Assembly: GCA_930367205.1 (NCBI GenBank)
Contig: OV884009.1
Coordinates: 91,843,189-91,907,188, forward strand
DNA: 64,000 nucleotides
Direction: 5' to 3'
From: Acanthosoma haemorrhoidale
Lineage: Eukaryota; Arthropoda; Insecta; Hemiptera; Acanthosomatidae
The position numbers and the translations under genes are program-made. Below, piece by piece: positions 13,808 through 25,489 of this stretch. The notes beneath the pieces were generated by a model. It ran no database searches. It had not been told where the DNA came from and saw nothing but the letters and a program-made list of their open reading frames with translations. Within the stretch, counting starts at the first letter, position 1, and each line of letters starts with the position of its first letter.

Positions 13808-14370
13808 CTGCAGTAAGTGAGAGGCCTTGATTTGCTTCTGCCTAACATCTCTTTGTTGATCTCCTCTTTGAAGGTAATGGTCCTTTTCGTAAAATCTTAC
13901 CCCGATGACACTTGAAATTTCTCCAGAGGTCTTCCAAGACAAACCAGAACGCTTGGCAATTTTAATTAGCTGAGCACAATTTCGCTTATAAAAAATAAAA
14001 TGTCTAGTTCGTTTTGTGGATTTGCAATGTTATATAAAAGGTGGGTATTTACTAATGACATATCAATTATTCTTGTAAAGATGCACTAGTACTACTTTTT
14101 CCCACGATGTTTTTTTTTGTATATGGGACGTAACCATGCGTTTTAGGTTTCGTTTGACCAGGTTCATTTATGGTTACATCACATCCCAAATTTTCAAATT
14201 GTAATTCCTTGTTACCTGGCATTTCTTTGGAATGAATTTATCCTGTCGTGTCTTCATCGATGCTTTCTTCATCAGTTAGATCGTCAAATTTGTCTGAAGG
14301 AAGAACAACACAATTAATTTTGGCTGATTGCAATGCTTCTTTTAAGTTCAATAAGTGTTCACTTATTTTA
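13808..14370 (-). pseudogene. piggyBac-like transposase relic (N-terminal part)
   Basis: The minus strand reads LKEALQSAKI, then VVLPSDKFDDLTDEESIDED, an in-frame TAA, then KEMPGNKELQFENLG and THGYVPYTKKNIVGKS. After a frame break it continues as CAQLIKIAKRSG, GEISSVIGVRFYEKDHYL and QQRDVRQKQIKASHLLQ before a stop. The acidic TDEE.IDED stretch after LP, and later a block with the pattern E-I-x3-I-G plus D-V-R, resemble the N-terminal half of piggyBac-derived proteins of insects. This is from memory of the family, not a search. The catalytic Asp region is not seen. At least one stop and one frame break make it a relic. Confidence 0.5.
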
Positions 14371-17300
14371 CAGTCTCATAATTTACTCAGTATATAAATT
14401 ACTGTACTCATTTTGTCAAACAGTTGCTGTTAACTTTTATGAGGAAATTAAAACTTATGTACACCTTGTGGGTCTGGATATAAAACTGAAGGCTGGGGTT
14501 ATCGGTGAGACATGAACAAACATGAAAAGCTAGAATTAGGAATGAACATGAATTTCAATACAGGTTTCTTCTACATTGTACCACTGATTTATTTATAGAA
14601 CATTACATTTTTCCAATTTTCCATTCCCTAATATAAAGAACCAGTAATTGTTTTAAATAAGAATATGCTCCACAATAACACTTTTCTCCAGGATTTAAAA
14701 ATAGAAATGTAATGTTTCACAAACTTTGAACATTGTCAATTTTTTACCGTTGTCTTTTTAAATATATTGTACTTTTTATCAGTAAAAATGGCATTTATAT
14801 TAAAAATTTTTTGATGAATTCTGAGATACAAAATTATGAGCGGGTAAAATTTGTATCGTTACTGATCTATTAATAGATCACTGGTATTGAAAAGGTTGAA
14901 CTGTATGTAATAACAAAAATGCATTAAAATTGTCAATCGCATCGTGTTAATTTAACTCAAAACGTAATTTTATATCGATTAGTAGTTCCTTTTCATGTCC
15001 TGATAATATACAAATAAAAATTACCACTACAAAAAATAATAAAAATTGTTTAGGTTACAGTCATATTTTATTTTTATAGTATATTTTATTTAGATGTAAC
15101 TGGAACTACGGGCTAGAGTGATCAGTACACTTTTTAGCACTCCCTGCACCCTGTTTAAACTGTTGTAATGGACCATCGTTTTATTTTATATTGCTAAATT
15201 TACTCATCAAATAGCGTATAAAATGTTTCATAATTTATTCAATTTGTTGGTACTTTGGTTATACTTATAATTGTTTAATTATGATATCAAATTAATGACC
15301 TTGTCACTTTGATTAGTAATATGCAATAGTTTCTGTCAACTTTAATTGTGCGATGCATCGCACATGGATTTTTATTTTAATAAGAAAATGTCTTCTCGCA
15401 AAATCTTTTCCTAATTTAGGTGTTAATAGATTTTTAGCTTAAATTTGAAGTAAAGATTATATAATTGGGAACTAGTTTTAATATGGAAGTGATAAGGAGA
15501 AGTGTCCTGCACATTTCCTTCTATATTCGTGTGCTACGATGAATTGAGATTTTCCCACAACGTTACATCGAACTATTTTAAGTAGATTAGCATATATGTA
15601 TGATGTAACACGGATTTAATTACTAATTGTTTGTAATTAATTAGTAATCCGTAGTGAAAAGAGAGTAGAGACTTCTAGAGGCTGGGACAGAGCCAACGGG
15701 AAAAGCGCAAAACTGATTGCGAATCCAACATCATGTGACACATAACCACATAAATACCAATGATTGTCCTAACATGTTCGTTTTGTGTCATGGCAGTAAC
15801 AATAAAACAATAAAAAAAATGTACTGCCCAAGAAATTTGATTTAAGTTGAAAAGCATGAACCATAAACTTATAAAAAAACAACAAGCGCTTAAGTAATGA
15901 TAATGTATAATCGAGCTAACAATATTTCATTCAAATCTCGTATTAATTTCATTCATTCTATCGATGGGAAAGCCATTGTTTGTAATTGATGTAACCTTAT
16001 TTTAAAATGCTGAATTTCACACAAAAGAAAAACAACGTGATATGATTGGCTCGTTGTTTGATCTAGTTCGGAAAGTTTTCAATATTTTTTATATAATCAC
16101 TGCGGGAACATTCGAAAAAAAAAAAAAGGTTCTGATATCTTTTGTTGATTTTTGGCTTTATTACCCTTAATAAGCAGAATCCTTCACCCCTACCTTATTA
16201 ATGAGATTTTCAATATCTACTGGTTTTTTTTTTTGTTTTGTTTTTTTATCCCTCTCTTTGAGTCTTTCAATTTTTCCGCTTAAGGCTAAACTTCCTTAAT
16301 TTTTAATTTTCTTAAAAGTAGTAGCGCAATTAGCCTCGATCCGATGTATTTTATGCCGTCCTTAAAATTACTTAGCTTATCGTTGACTTTACATCTGATA
16401 GGTTGTATATTTCTTGAATGGAAGCATTATTTATATTTAGCTTTCGATTATTAATTGTTATTGATGATTAACTCCTGCAAAATTTTAAATTGTAGCTTCC
16501 TATTTGCACACTGGTGTTATAATATAGTTCCAATGTATTCAAATCGCACCTGTAATAAAATTGTCATAGCTTTGTTAGTATTTTATACAGTTTGATGTTG
16601 CATATTTTATGGTATACTATAACGAACTCAAGAAAATAAATGACCTCCTATTACGTCATGATGAGTTTATTGAATACCATTTTCGAAATAACACTCCTCC
16701 TGTTATTTAACATCTGGAACTGGTGAACAAAAAACGCAAAGGTATATGTTGCGTATAGCAGTGTATTTTTTTAAATACAATAATTATGGAGAAATTTCGT
16801 TTTTGCTTTCTTAGCACTACAACGCAGCGCAACGGATTCAGGGTTAAAACACAATTTGATGTAATCCCTTTTTGCAATTCTTAACTGAATTTCTTTTTTG
16901 TCTCAGAACGCAAACCCTCTGGCGTTTTTTTTTTTTTTGTTTTTTTTTACGAATGAGGATATGATTAATAACTGCTCCTTTATCGTGATAGGCCTTCTAA
17001 ATTTTATGCTTTAAACTTTATTGCCGTGTGTGCCGGGCATTGCTTTCAACCAGGTATAGTAAAAATTATCTTAGACATTAATCATGAAAAGTTTTGTAAG
17101 GGCATAAAAAAGAATTTCGAGTAGCTCCATGTAAAAGTTTCATGACGGAATGCATCTGTTCTGAACGTTATATAACTTCATAAAGAGGGTATAACTTCAG
17201 CCGGGTTGGAAACTTTGCGAGAACAAGGTACATCATACCTTAGTACATAACCACGGGGGAGGTTGGCGGGGTATTGTTCGGTGGGTAAACTTAGCAAGCG

Positions 17301-18047
17301 AACAACTGCCTTAGGCTTACATATTCTTACCAGTGATAGGTGCGCCTTGGCCTGGACTTGCCTATTAACTGTAAAGTGTATTTTCATCGCTGATCTTGCA
17401 CAGATTAGTCATCATTTACGACAGATTACTTGCTGTTACTCTGTTACTGTGCAACGGAAAAATAAGGTTTTTGGTAGGCTCATAAATATAATGAAGCATA
17501 CCTTGATGTATCTGGTAAAGCTTATAATGCAGCCTTTGGAAGAAAATGAAGAAAGCAGAAGCTTGCCAGTGCGAAACACACAAATTATTAGCCAAAAGCT
17601 ATGTTTTAAATTAAATGACATATTTTAAATATTTTCCTAGCTTGAAGGGAGAGTTACTAGCATTTATCACACCTCCCATGTCAAACTGCCTAATATAAAA
17701 ATTCGAGGTTTCTTGGAAAGATAAAAATAAATTTTATATTGTGATCTACTCCTAAACATATTTTAATACTTCGAAAGTCGTATCGTGTCTAGCACAGGAG
17801 GAAAGTTTAGTTTTTCAAATGCGATAGTTTGACATGGTAAGAGCGATATGTTCTATAATAGTGACCAAAAATATTAGTCAATCCAACTGAAGTTTTGAAG
17901 TTACATTCCACAACCTTCTTTAACCGGATTCGCTGTTTTTTTTATTAAATTAGAAGTGAAGCGCTTAGACACGCCAGTTGTGGGTAGTAGATACCTTTTT
18001 CATAATAGTGGTTGAAAAATAAGCACTATTGTTCTTACCTTTCGATC
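14371..18047. other. No recognisable gene
   Basis: About 3.7 kb of AT-rich DNA with scattered poly(A) and poly(T) runs. The longest frame (17263-17628) starts from TTG and has no recognisable motif. Around 15160-15250 there is a faint resemblance to the right half of R1. Nothing else can be supported. Confidence 0.55.
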
Positions 18048-18172
18048 TTGCTTTATTAATCATTATTTAAACAATATTACAATCTGGTCTGAAAGGTAAA
18101 TAGACAGCTGTGATAAAATATCGCATTCAAACATACTTACAAATTCACCTTTACTCGCTCAAACATACCGTG
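18048..18172 (-). mobile_element. LINE copy K, ancient 3' UTR remnant
   Basis: Matches the minus-strand 3' UTR of the LINE family in order: TTTATTA, TTACAATCTG, GTGATAAAATAT, CATTCAAACATACTTACAA, then an ACTCGCTCAAACATAC block. Heavily diverged. Confidence 0.5.
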
Positions 18173-18420
18173 TTTAAAATAAATATTATACTGACTTTAA
18201 AGAGAAGAATAAAATTATATAGAGATACCCAATATTTACTATTCCGATCCAACTTTAAGTTATTTGAAGTATCCCATAACTAAACAATGGTAGAAGATTA
18301 CGGATTGACCACTACTTTTACGTTGTAATACTTAAAGTAATCTTATTGTAAGAGTAGTTTCTACATAGTTTAGGTCTAGAGAGAGATAAACTGTACAGAT
18401 AGGTAATTTTGGCCGTTCTT

Positions 18421-18426
<6 letters not shown>

Positions 18427-18453
<27 letters not shown>

Positions 18454-18454
18454 G
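18427..18454. repeat. (AT)n microsatellite
   Basis: About 13 AT units, just outside the left arm of the large inverted repeat. A similar AT tract (26824-26852) lies outside the right arm. Confidence 0.95.
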
Positions 18455-18744
18455 GTGAAATACAATCTGCATAAACATAAACGAAGTTAAGTTACATACA
18501 AAGTAGCAATGAACATATAATTCGTAATAAGTGAGCGAAAAATTACATGTTACACGTTTATCATAACTATATAAAGCCATATTACTACACCACTGACATG
18601 ACTGTTGAAAAACTTATTATAATTGAAAGAATGGAATAGAAAAAAATTGTGTTCCGGAATAAAATTCCCTATGCATAAGGATAGTGTACACACAACAAAC
18701 TCATTCCTGGCAAACAAAAAGAACGTAGACGACATCAAAGGAAA

Positions 18745-19424
18745 TGCTAATGTAAAATAAAATGTAAACTTCTACAAGAAAAAAAAATATAAGAATAAAG
18801 TGCTTAAGTAAATAAAGTCATAGATGGATCGACATACTTGTATATTAAAAAATACAAAAGCAATAAGAAGAAATAAGAAAAATACAATACAGCACTAAGC
18901 TAAAAACCTAAAAATGAATAAATACAAAATAGCATAAATGTTCAATATACAACAGAAAAACCCGAGGAAGGTGCCAAGTTCATCTGGTTATATATAGTTA
19001 ACAATGAAATAAAAATATTAATGCAAGGGATAAAAATATGAATATAAAAAACATGAATAAATCGATCCTAAAAGAAGAAAAGTAATAACGCATTACATTA
19101 AATATAAGACGAACGTTAGAATAGATATTCTTATGCTAAAATCACTATACGAATATGTTCATCATAGCTTTCTAAATATTTCAACAGTTACTCTCCGTAT
19201 CTGATTCAAAGTTTCAAAACTAAATTAAACCTAAACTGCTTGTTCTACCTGCCATCTAAGCATTTGACGACTTCGTTCATATTCGAACTCGGAATACTAC
19301 ACTATAATTCTAAGGCTTTGAAAACATAGGATGAAGCTGTCCTCACGACGACCTATGCGCTGAGTTATAGCCGCCACATGAAGGCAACAGTGAATTAAAC
19401 GTTTCAATTGTTAACTTATAGTTA
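18745..19424 (+). repeat. Large inverted repeat, left arm, outer part
   Basis: The reverse complement matches about 25985-26660. Landmarks in order: GTGCTTAAGTAAATAAAGTC, GATCGACATACT, CGAGGAAGGTGCCA, CTGGTTATATATAGTTAACA, ATGCAAGGGATAAAA, CTCCGTATCTGATTCAAAGT, ACTTCGTTCATAT, CTAAGGCTTTGAAAACATAG. Divergence is substantial, so the duplication is old. LINE copy E interrupts this arm at 19425. Confidence 0.85.
19416..19424. repeat. Left target-site duplication of LINE copy E
   Basis: TTATAGTTA, repeated at 22783-22791. The uninterrupted site is visible in the right arm of the inverted repeat (about 25960-25968, minus strand), which confirms the insertion point. Confidence 0.8.
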
Positions 19425-19499
19425 ACCTCATTCCTTACAGAGTTCAGAACCCTAATTACCCCTCTCATTTCCCTTCTTACAAATCTTGTCTCCTACCTT

Positions 19500-21776
19500 A
19501 TCCCCGTTAAACAAAATCCATAAGTGGATCCTCCTGGCTCCTTATCCATTCTCCTTTAGCATGCGAATGGTGTTCGGACCCACACTAACGAACTGACAGC
19601 ACTACTCCACGACAAAAACATTGACGTAGATCTTATTACTGAAATAAGACTTACAAGTAAACGACCATTTCCCGTACCAGACTTATTGAACTGATCGCCC
19701 AGATGAAAGAGCTCATGCAGGTACCGCTATCATTGTCCGTAACTCCATATCCCACCACATAGTTCCTTTGGTATCACATGATTTCCTTCAATCCACTGCA
19801 GTGTCAATCACTACCTATACTTTTCCCCTTACTCTAGCATCAGTGTACTGCCCTCCCAATAAATCCATTTCCGACTCCCAATTCATCTCCTTTCTAGACT
19901 CCATCGGGCATCGTTATTATACCTTGTTGGTGGGGACTTTAACGCGAAGCACCAACATTAGGGCTCAAGTTCAACAAATACACGAGGACGTGCTTTGCTG
20001 TCTGCACTCACACGGAAACATTGCTCCAAAATCTCTCCTGACACAGCCACCTATTGGCCATCAAATCCAAACCAAAATCCAGATCTCCTTGACTTTTTCT
20101 TCTACAATAGTTTAGGAAAACTAAACTATTCACTCACGCGCCTCGATGACCTCTCATCCGACCATAGCCCCTTATTATTAACCATTTCCCTAAATCCAAT
20201 TCACAAACTGCCTCCTCCTTCGTTTATCAGGGGCCCAGTTTATTGGGACCACTTCCGCCAGATTCTTACAGACTCTGTAGACCTCAAAGTACCCCTGAAA
20301 ACATCCCAAGACCTAGATGATGGAGTGGATTCCTTCACTACTCTGATCCAGAGGTCGGCCTGGGAGGGATCGTCACCCCACCATCATCTAAAAAATCACA
20401 ATCAAAATCCTTTACCTCAGTATCTCATAGACCTAATCCAACCCAAACGCCACTCAAAAACAGTGTGGCAAAGATCCAAACATCCTGCAGATTGTCGCTC
20501 ATACAATCAGTCCTACAGATTGGTAAAGTGGCAATTAGCATCCTTCCAATCAGATTCATTCAATTCCAATCTCTCCTCCTTGTCTACCGGGGATAACTCC
20601 TTGTGGAATGTAACTAAGAAAATCCTAAAATATCATCCTGTTTCACACCCAATCCGTCGTGATGATGGGTCCTGGGCGGCTTCAGCTGGCGAGAGAACGG
20701 AAGGATTCACACTGCATCTTTCCCGTACTTTAACTCCTCATCTTACTCCTCAAAACTATAATCATTGCCCAACTGTTGATGATTTCCTTACTTCACCTAT
20801 TCCTCTCTCACTTCCACCAAAAGCCGTTAACTTCTCTGAGGTGAAATACCTTCTGAAAAAATTAACTTATCAAAAACCTCCAAGATATGCTCTTCTTACT
20901 CCTCGAATCTTCCAACAACTTCCTCCATAATAAAGCCAGGTCTTCCTAACCTACATCTATAATTGCATTATCCGAAGGACGCACTTTCCTCTCCTCTGGA
21001 AACATTCCATTATTGTCCTATTCGCCAAACCCGGAAAACCACCCAAGGACGCCTCATCTTACCGTCCAATCCAATTAGCCTACTCCCTATCCTCTCAAAA
21101 ATATTTGAAAAACTCCTATTAAAACGCCTACTTCCAATTGTTGAATCCAAAAACCTTTATCCTACTCACCAGTTAGGTTTCCGCCAATGACATTCCAACG
21201 CTGAACAAGTTCTTCACGTTGATGATCACAAATCCTTAGCCCGTGAAACCAAACAACACTGCACTGCAGCCTTTCTGGACATAGCTCAAGCTTTTTACAG
21301 GGTTTAGCACACAGGTTGGCTTTACAAGCTCAAAGGATATTTACCGCAGACCGTATTCCTAATCCTACAATCCTACTTTTCAAATCGCTCGTTCCAAGTC
21401 CGCTGTGGTTTAGAATATTCTAACTACCATCCCATTAAAGCAGGAGTTCCACAGGGCAGCGTCCTGGGTCCCATCGTCTATAATCCATACACCGCTTTGT
21501 CCCCTCTACCACCAATACCTTCTTAGGCAACATTTGCAGAAGACACTGCAGTCCTGTCAACCCATCCCGACCCTGATATAGCATCCCAAAACCTTAAAAA
21601 ACACATTGATAAGATCGCGTATTGGAGCAACCAATGGCGAATCAAGGTCAATGAAGCAAAATGTTCCCACATAACCTTTACCCTCTGCCGCAAGCCCTGT
21701 CGGCTAGTCTTCGATGCCTTTTCCTGTGTCTGAGGCAGTACGGTATTTAGGCTTCCATCTCGACAAAAGACAGACA
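19500..21776 (+). pseudogene. ORF2 of LINE copy E, decayed
   Basis: After ORF1 ends KQNP-UAA, the frame continues with GTG and then hits a TAG before HANGVRTHTNELTALLHD. Endonuclease pieces lie at 19768-20115 and a 311-codon open stretch spans about 19995-20930 (SSDHSPLLLTIS through the connector to SEVKYLLK). Reverse transcriptase follows in shifted frames (LPILSKIFEKLLLKRLLP at about 21080-21150, then the GVPQGSVLGP block). The palm region is mutated (an A/E change and lost frame near 21530). It has several stops and frameshifts and is not functional. The conserved UAA-GTG junction supports the unusual ORF1-ORF2 arrangement of the family. Confidence 0.85.
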
Positions 21777-22566
21777 TGTCCCCCACGCTCCTACGTCAGC
21801 CGCGTCACTGTATAAGAGCCAGCGGAGGCTGACCAAGAGCGCGAGAGCCACAGACACTCAGGACATGATTAGAGAAACTGGCCATTGCCAGGACTCCCAC
21901 TGTCACTTATTTATTTAATCTTACTATGCCTAACTGTTTTATTGTTGCATAGTTTTACTTTATATTGGAAAATTATTATGGAATTCAAAATATTTTAGAA
22001 ACATTCATGGTCACGAGGCAACTGCGGTTGTAGTCTCCGAGGAGGATTATAGGGATGAGTGGTGCAGTGCAATGACTGTGCTAGGGAATTAGGGTGGTTG
22101 AATAGGTTACTATAGAATTTTATGAACTTGGAAGGGATGAGTTCAAGAATGTAGGGTGTATTCAGATCATTATGAAGGGTTTTGTTGCTGACGTAATAAG
22201 GGGTATTTACTGTTGTTCCCAGGACTGTTGATTAAAAGGATTGGATGCACTTGATGTTCGACTTTTTTGCTGTCTCCCGTAGCTCTATTCCGTATTTCCA
22301 GATTGGCTTAAGTATAAGTTTGTAAATAAGTAGTTTATTTTCTATTGAGAGATGGGATGTCTTTCGAAATATTCTGTACAGTTGTCCAAAGTGTCTGTTT
22401 TGTTCTTGTCTTTTTAGCCTCATGTGTGAGTTCCATGTCAGTCTTTTGTCGAGATGGAAGCCTAAATACCGTACTGCCTCAGACACAGGAAAAGGCATCG
22501 AAGACTAGCGGACAGGGCTTGCGGCAGAGGGTAAAGGTTATGTGGGAACATTTTGCTTCATTGACC
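21777..22566 (-). other. Inverted segment inside LINE copy E
   Basis: Minus-strand sequence: 3' UTR (21777-21906), a roughly 102-bp foreign insert (21907-22008), then the ORF2 stop region and C-terminus, with an 88-codon open stretch at 22232-22498 (RYLGFHLDKRLTWN). It shares with the sense part of copy E the same unusual deletion just after the CRK-CP region, so both orientations come from one parent element. Confidence 0.8.
21907..22008 (-). repeat. Small repeat, inverted partner of 23181-23273
   Basis: The insert replaces about a dozen LINE 3' UTR bases. On the minus strand it matches 23181-23273: GAATGTTTCTAAAATATTTT, GAATTCCATAATAATT, CAATAAAACAGTTAG and CATAGTAAGATTAA in the same order. 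Part of it resembles one end of the R1 family. Confidence 0.75.
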
Positions 22567-22782
22567 ATGACTTGGCTTTCTCCTTCACACGTGAGAGAGG
22601 TGACAACCATGTGGACTTGGGGGACCTCTGGGCTGTTTGTATATATATTATGAATGAGCGAGTGAATGAAAATTGTAAATTGGTATGAACGAGATCATAT
22701 AGCACAATTACTTATAGCCCAATCAGGCAGATTGTAATTTGATTATAATAAAGTTGTTATAAAAAAAAGATTAAAAAAAAAG

Positions 22783-22791
22783 TTATAGTTA
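22783..22791. repeat. Right target-site duplication of LINE copy E
   Basis: TTATAGTTA, the partner of 19416-19424. Confidence 0.8.
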
Positions 22792-23180
22792 GGGTGGGGT
22801 AGTGTGCCTGCTGCAGCGTCGGAAGTATCTAGGGCAGCGACGGAAAGTAGCATAAAGTAGTGGAATAAATTTTCTTGCATCTTTCTGCGTACGATATGAA
22901 TAATAATAACAACAGGGCAAGGATTTCCGGGATCCTTATCACTCTATCCGTATCAGCTTTATTGTCATCCTTCTACTGCTCTTTCAGACTATAAAATTTT
23001 TCTTTGATGTTAATGTAATGGCTTCTCACTGATTGATACTTCTAACAAATATCACGAGCGATAAAAAAATTAATGAAGGTGTTTCATATACATATAAATG
23101 AAAATTGATTTTATGAACTAATATCTGGTAACTTTTAATCTATGAGGCTGGAAAAAATATTTAATATAATGTTTAAGCAC
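22792..23180 (+). repeat. Large inverted repeat, left arm, inner part
   Basis: The reverse complement matches about 25490-25960. Landmarks: GGAGCGTCGGAA/GCAGCGTCGGAA, TATCTAGGGCAGCGACGGAA, AATTTTCTTGCATCT, GGGATCCTTATCACT, TTTATTGTCATCCTTCTACT, GTTTTAATCTATGAG/CTTTTAATCTATGAG. It continues the outer arm after the LINE insertion. Confidence 0.85.
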
Positions 23181-23273
23181 GAATGTTTCTAAAATATTTT
23201 GAATTCCATAATAATTGTCCAATATTAAGTAAATAGATAAATCCAATAAAACAGTTAGACATAGTAAGATTAA
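23181..23273 (+). repeat. Small repeat, inverted partner of 21907-22008
   Basis: About 80 percent similar by eye to the insert in LINE copy E, in reverse orientation. It sits at the inner edge of the left arm and runs into an R1-like segment. Confidence 0.7.
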
Positions 23274-23400
23274 TTCACTTGACACAGTGTCTTATGTTAT
23301 TGTTAAATCGGCATAGACAGAAGAATGTTTAAGAAGCATTGAGATGAGTATTAAAGGAGGGTTAGACGCTGATCATGTCTGAAAATCACTCTGTAACAAA
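23225..23400 (-). repeat. R1-like repeat, diverged copy
   Basis: Contains TTCACTTGACA, CATAGACAGAAGAATGTTTA, GGAGGGTTAGA and TCTGAAAATCA in the order expected for a minus-strand R1 copy (compare 25283-25480 and 39715-39915). Confidence 0.5.
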
Positions 23401-23420
23401 AAACTAACATCTAACTATTG

Positions 23421-23895
23421 AGGTTGGCAAGAAAGTAATTTCGGTTTTTTAGTCTGCAATAAAACTTAATTTTTTCTATACCTAAATATCTTCCACTTTG
23501 TTCGATGACCTTTTGCCATCTTTCTGGTAACTTCACGATCCCGCGCTTATAAAACTTCTGGTCTTTATCTGTAAAAAAACTCAACCAAGTGCGATTCGAG
23601 GTTATCGTTATTACTGAAATTTTTATTATTTAAGATGTTTTGTAAGTTTCAAAATAAAATAAATGATCATCCGATGGTGCTAGGTTGGGGCTGTCGGCAT
23701 CACTTACCGACCAAGCTTCTCTAGCTTCGTACAATCTGCTAAAAATGTGTGATGCATCACATTGTCGTGGTGGAACCCAAATATCGAGCTTCTTAACGAG
23801 TCCAAGACGTTGAGACGTAGTAACTCCTGAGTAAATAACCTCTTGGACTGATCACTCGGCTATTTATTAAAGGCTGTAATTAACATGGTCCGTTT
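23421..23895 (-). pseudogene. mariner transposase relic, internally deleted
   Basis: The right end on the element strand is a mariner-type terminal repeat (AGGTTGGCAAGAAAGTAATT on the plus strand at 23421). Just inside it the minus strand encodes the typical C-terminus: VEFFTDKDQKFYKRGIVKLP then ERWQKVIEQ and YLG. Further upstream are SPNLAPSDDHLF (a frame with the conserved D-x-A-P-S-D-Y-H-L-F region) and an HHDN block, then QRLGLVKKLDIWVP from the N-terminal half. The part between DIWVP and HHDN, which should hold the first catalytic Asp, is missing, and frames change between blocks. The second terminal repeat is not seen. The family is clear; it is a dead copy. Confidence 0.82.
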
Positions 23896-25282
23896 TTTCT
23901 AAATATAAATGAGTTTCAGGTCATATACACTTTAATGATATTTTACGAATAAAATAAAATTTATTTATTATAATTGAGTTTATTGTGAGGGTCTGAGTTT
24001 TCGGTTGAAATAATGAGTATGGGTAGGCAATTACGCAAGACTGAACGGCAATGAAGGAGGGATATAGCTTCAGCGCCTGCTACAAGGCAACTACTTTGTA
24101 TTAAACAATACTTATTAGTTCATCCAAATACCAGGGCTATTAAGTGACATTGATATGTTTTTCTGCTATTAAGCAGTTTATTGCTACAGACCCAAATATC
24201 ATAAACGTGGTCTTCCCAAAGGGCATATAAGCCTTGGTACATGAAAAAATCGTACGGACTCACATACGGCATACGACATACAGTTAGAACAGAAAATAAA
24301 ATCCCTTAAAATCAATCTAATTTTAATAAATAAATTAGTAAACTTATATGATCTTATCGGAATATAATCATACCCATCAGTATTATTATTCACTGTTTAA
24401 AATAATTACAAAATTTAATTTAAACTATTGGAAATTATTCAGAACCCTAAATCTTCTAAGCTGTGATTTGAGTCAGCAAAGAGTTTAGGATTGGATCGCA
24501 TTCAATTAGGTAGAAAATACTACTTCTGCAAAAATCACCTGGTTGCTAGATTCATAATATGGTTTAACGCATTATTTCCATTTACAACGCATAAATTCTC
24601 TTCGGGTACCAGTGCAGATCCGAGACACGGCTATAATCATAAACTGTAATTTAGTTTAGGGAGGATCGTTCCGCGTGTTTTGTGCTAAGCCCCATTAGCA
24701 TTGGGTAATTGGTCTCCGGCAGATCAAATAACGAGTTTCAACGCGGTTGAGGCTGCTCCATGTTAATTTGAGTGGAACCACCAAACGGTGACTCTGATTC
24801 AATTATTGCTTTTGGGGCATAACTAGTCTCTTACGGTTAATCGTTTTTACCTAGAGCTCGGTTAGCTATTACCGGGAAATAATTAAGGTAGAAAAGCTAA
24901 AATGGGAATTACCATTTTCCCGATCTAATTTTTTAACGAGCAGTGGGCCCTTGTTCCACAGGAAGGGAGGGATTTCGCTAAAAGGGCAAATCCCCATCTT
25001 CTCCGGACTAACCCAACGGAAACCTAATAAAACTCAGGTGTAGCAGATTACGCCGGGTTTGATTCAATTAATATTATTATGTACCGCAGTTAAACTTATA
25101 ATTACTTAATGCCCTTTAGACAGGTTTATAAATCATTATTGTTAAGCAATTAACATAAGTAATGTAGTATATATTTGTTCAATTTTATGGATTGACTGTT
25201 AACTGTTTTACGGACGACATGTACCCTAGCGTAGCCTGGACGAGAAATGACTTATAAAGCGTAGTCATTGTATCCAAGCTAG
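23896..25282. other. No recognisable gene; spacer of the inverted repeat
   Basis: About 24600-25070 is less AT-rich than its surroundings and has no long frame. A 64-codon minus-strand frame at 24199-24393 has no recognisable motif. It may be part of an unidentified repeat. Confidence 0.5.
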
Positions 25283-25480
25283 TTGAGGAGTAATTTTCAA
25301 AAATGATACTAAACGATGCAACAATAAACAAGTTAGAAAATGCAAAATTATTTTGCTTGCCTCAATATCTGTTGACATGTGGTAATCGTCAGATAGACAG
25401 ATGTTTAGGGAGCAACCAGGTGAATATGGAAGGAGGATTAGTTACTTATTATGTCTCAAAACCGTTCTGAAATCGACAAT
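25283..25480 (-). repeat. R1 interspersed repeat copy
   Basis: In reverse orientation it carries the R1 order: GGAGTAATTTTCAAAAATGA, AACGATGCAACAATAA, AAGTTAGAAAATGCAAAA, TTGCTTGCCT, GTGGTAATCGTCAGATAGAC, TGTTTAGGGAGCAACCAGGT, GGAGGATTAG. Confidence 0.65.
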
Positions 25481-25489
25481 CTTTTTCGA

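Larger units (their letters stand above)
19425..22780 (+). mobile_element. LINE copy E, 5'-truncated and internally inverted
   Basis: A plus-strand member of the family starting in the C-terminal part of ORF1 (CATTCCTTACAGAGTTCAGA) and ending with an interrupted poly(A). From 19425 to about 21776 it runs in sense orientation through ORF1 end, UAA-GTG, endonuclease and reverse transcriptase. From about 21777 to 22566 the sequence flips: 3' UTR then ORF2 C-terminus on the minus strand. From about 22567 to 22770 it returns to plus-strand 3' UTR. About 127 bases around the ATCTCGACAAAAGAC block occur once in each orientation (about 21650-21776 and 22430-22565). A 9-bp duplication flanks the whole unit, so it is one insertion, not several. 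Confidence 0.88.

Noticed and set aside
17263..17628. 121-codon plus-strand frame
   Set aside because: It starts from TTG, has mixed composition and no recognised family. A frame of this length is expected by chance in several kilobases.
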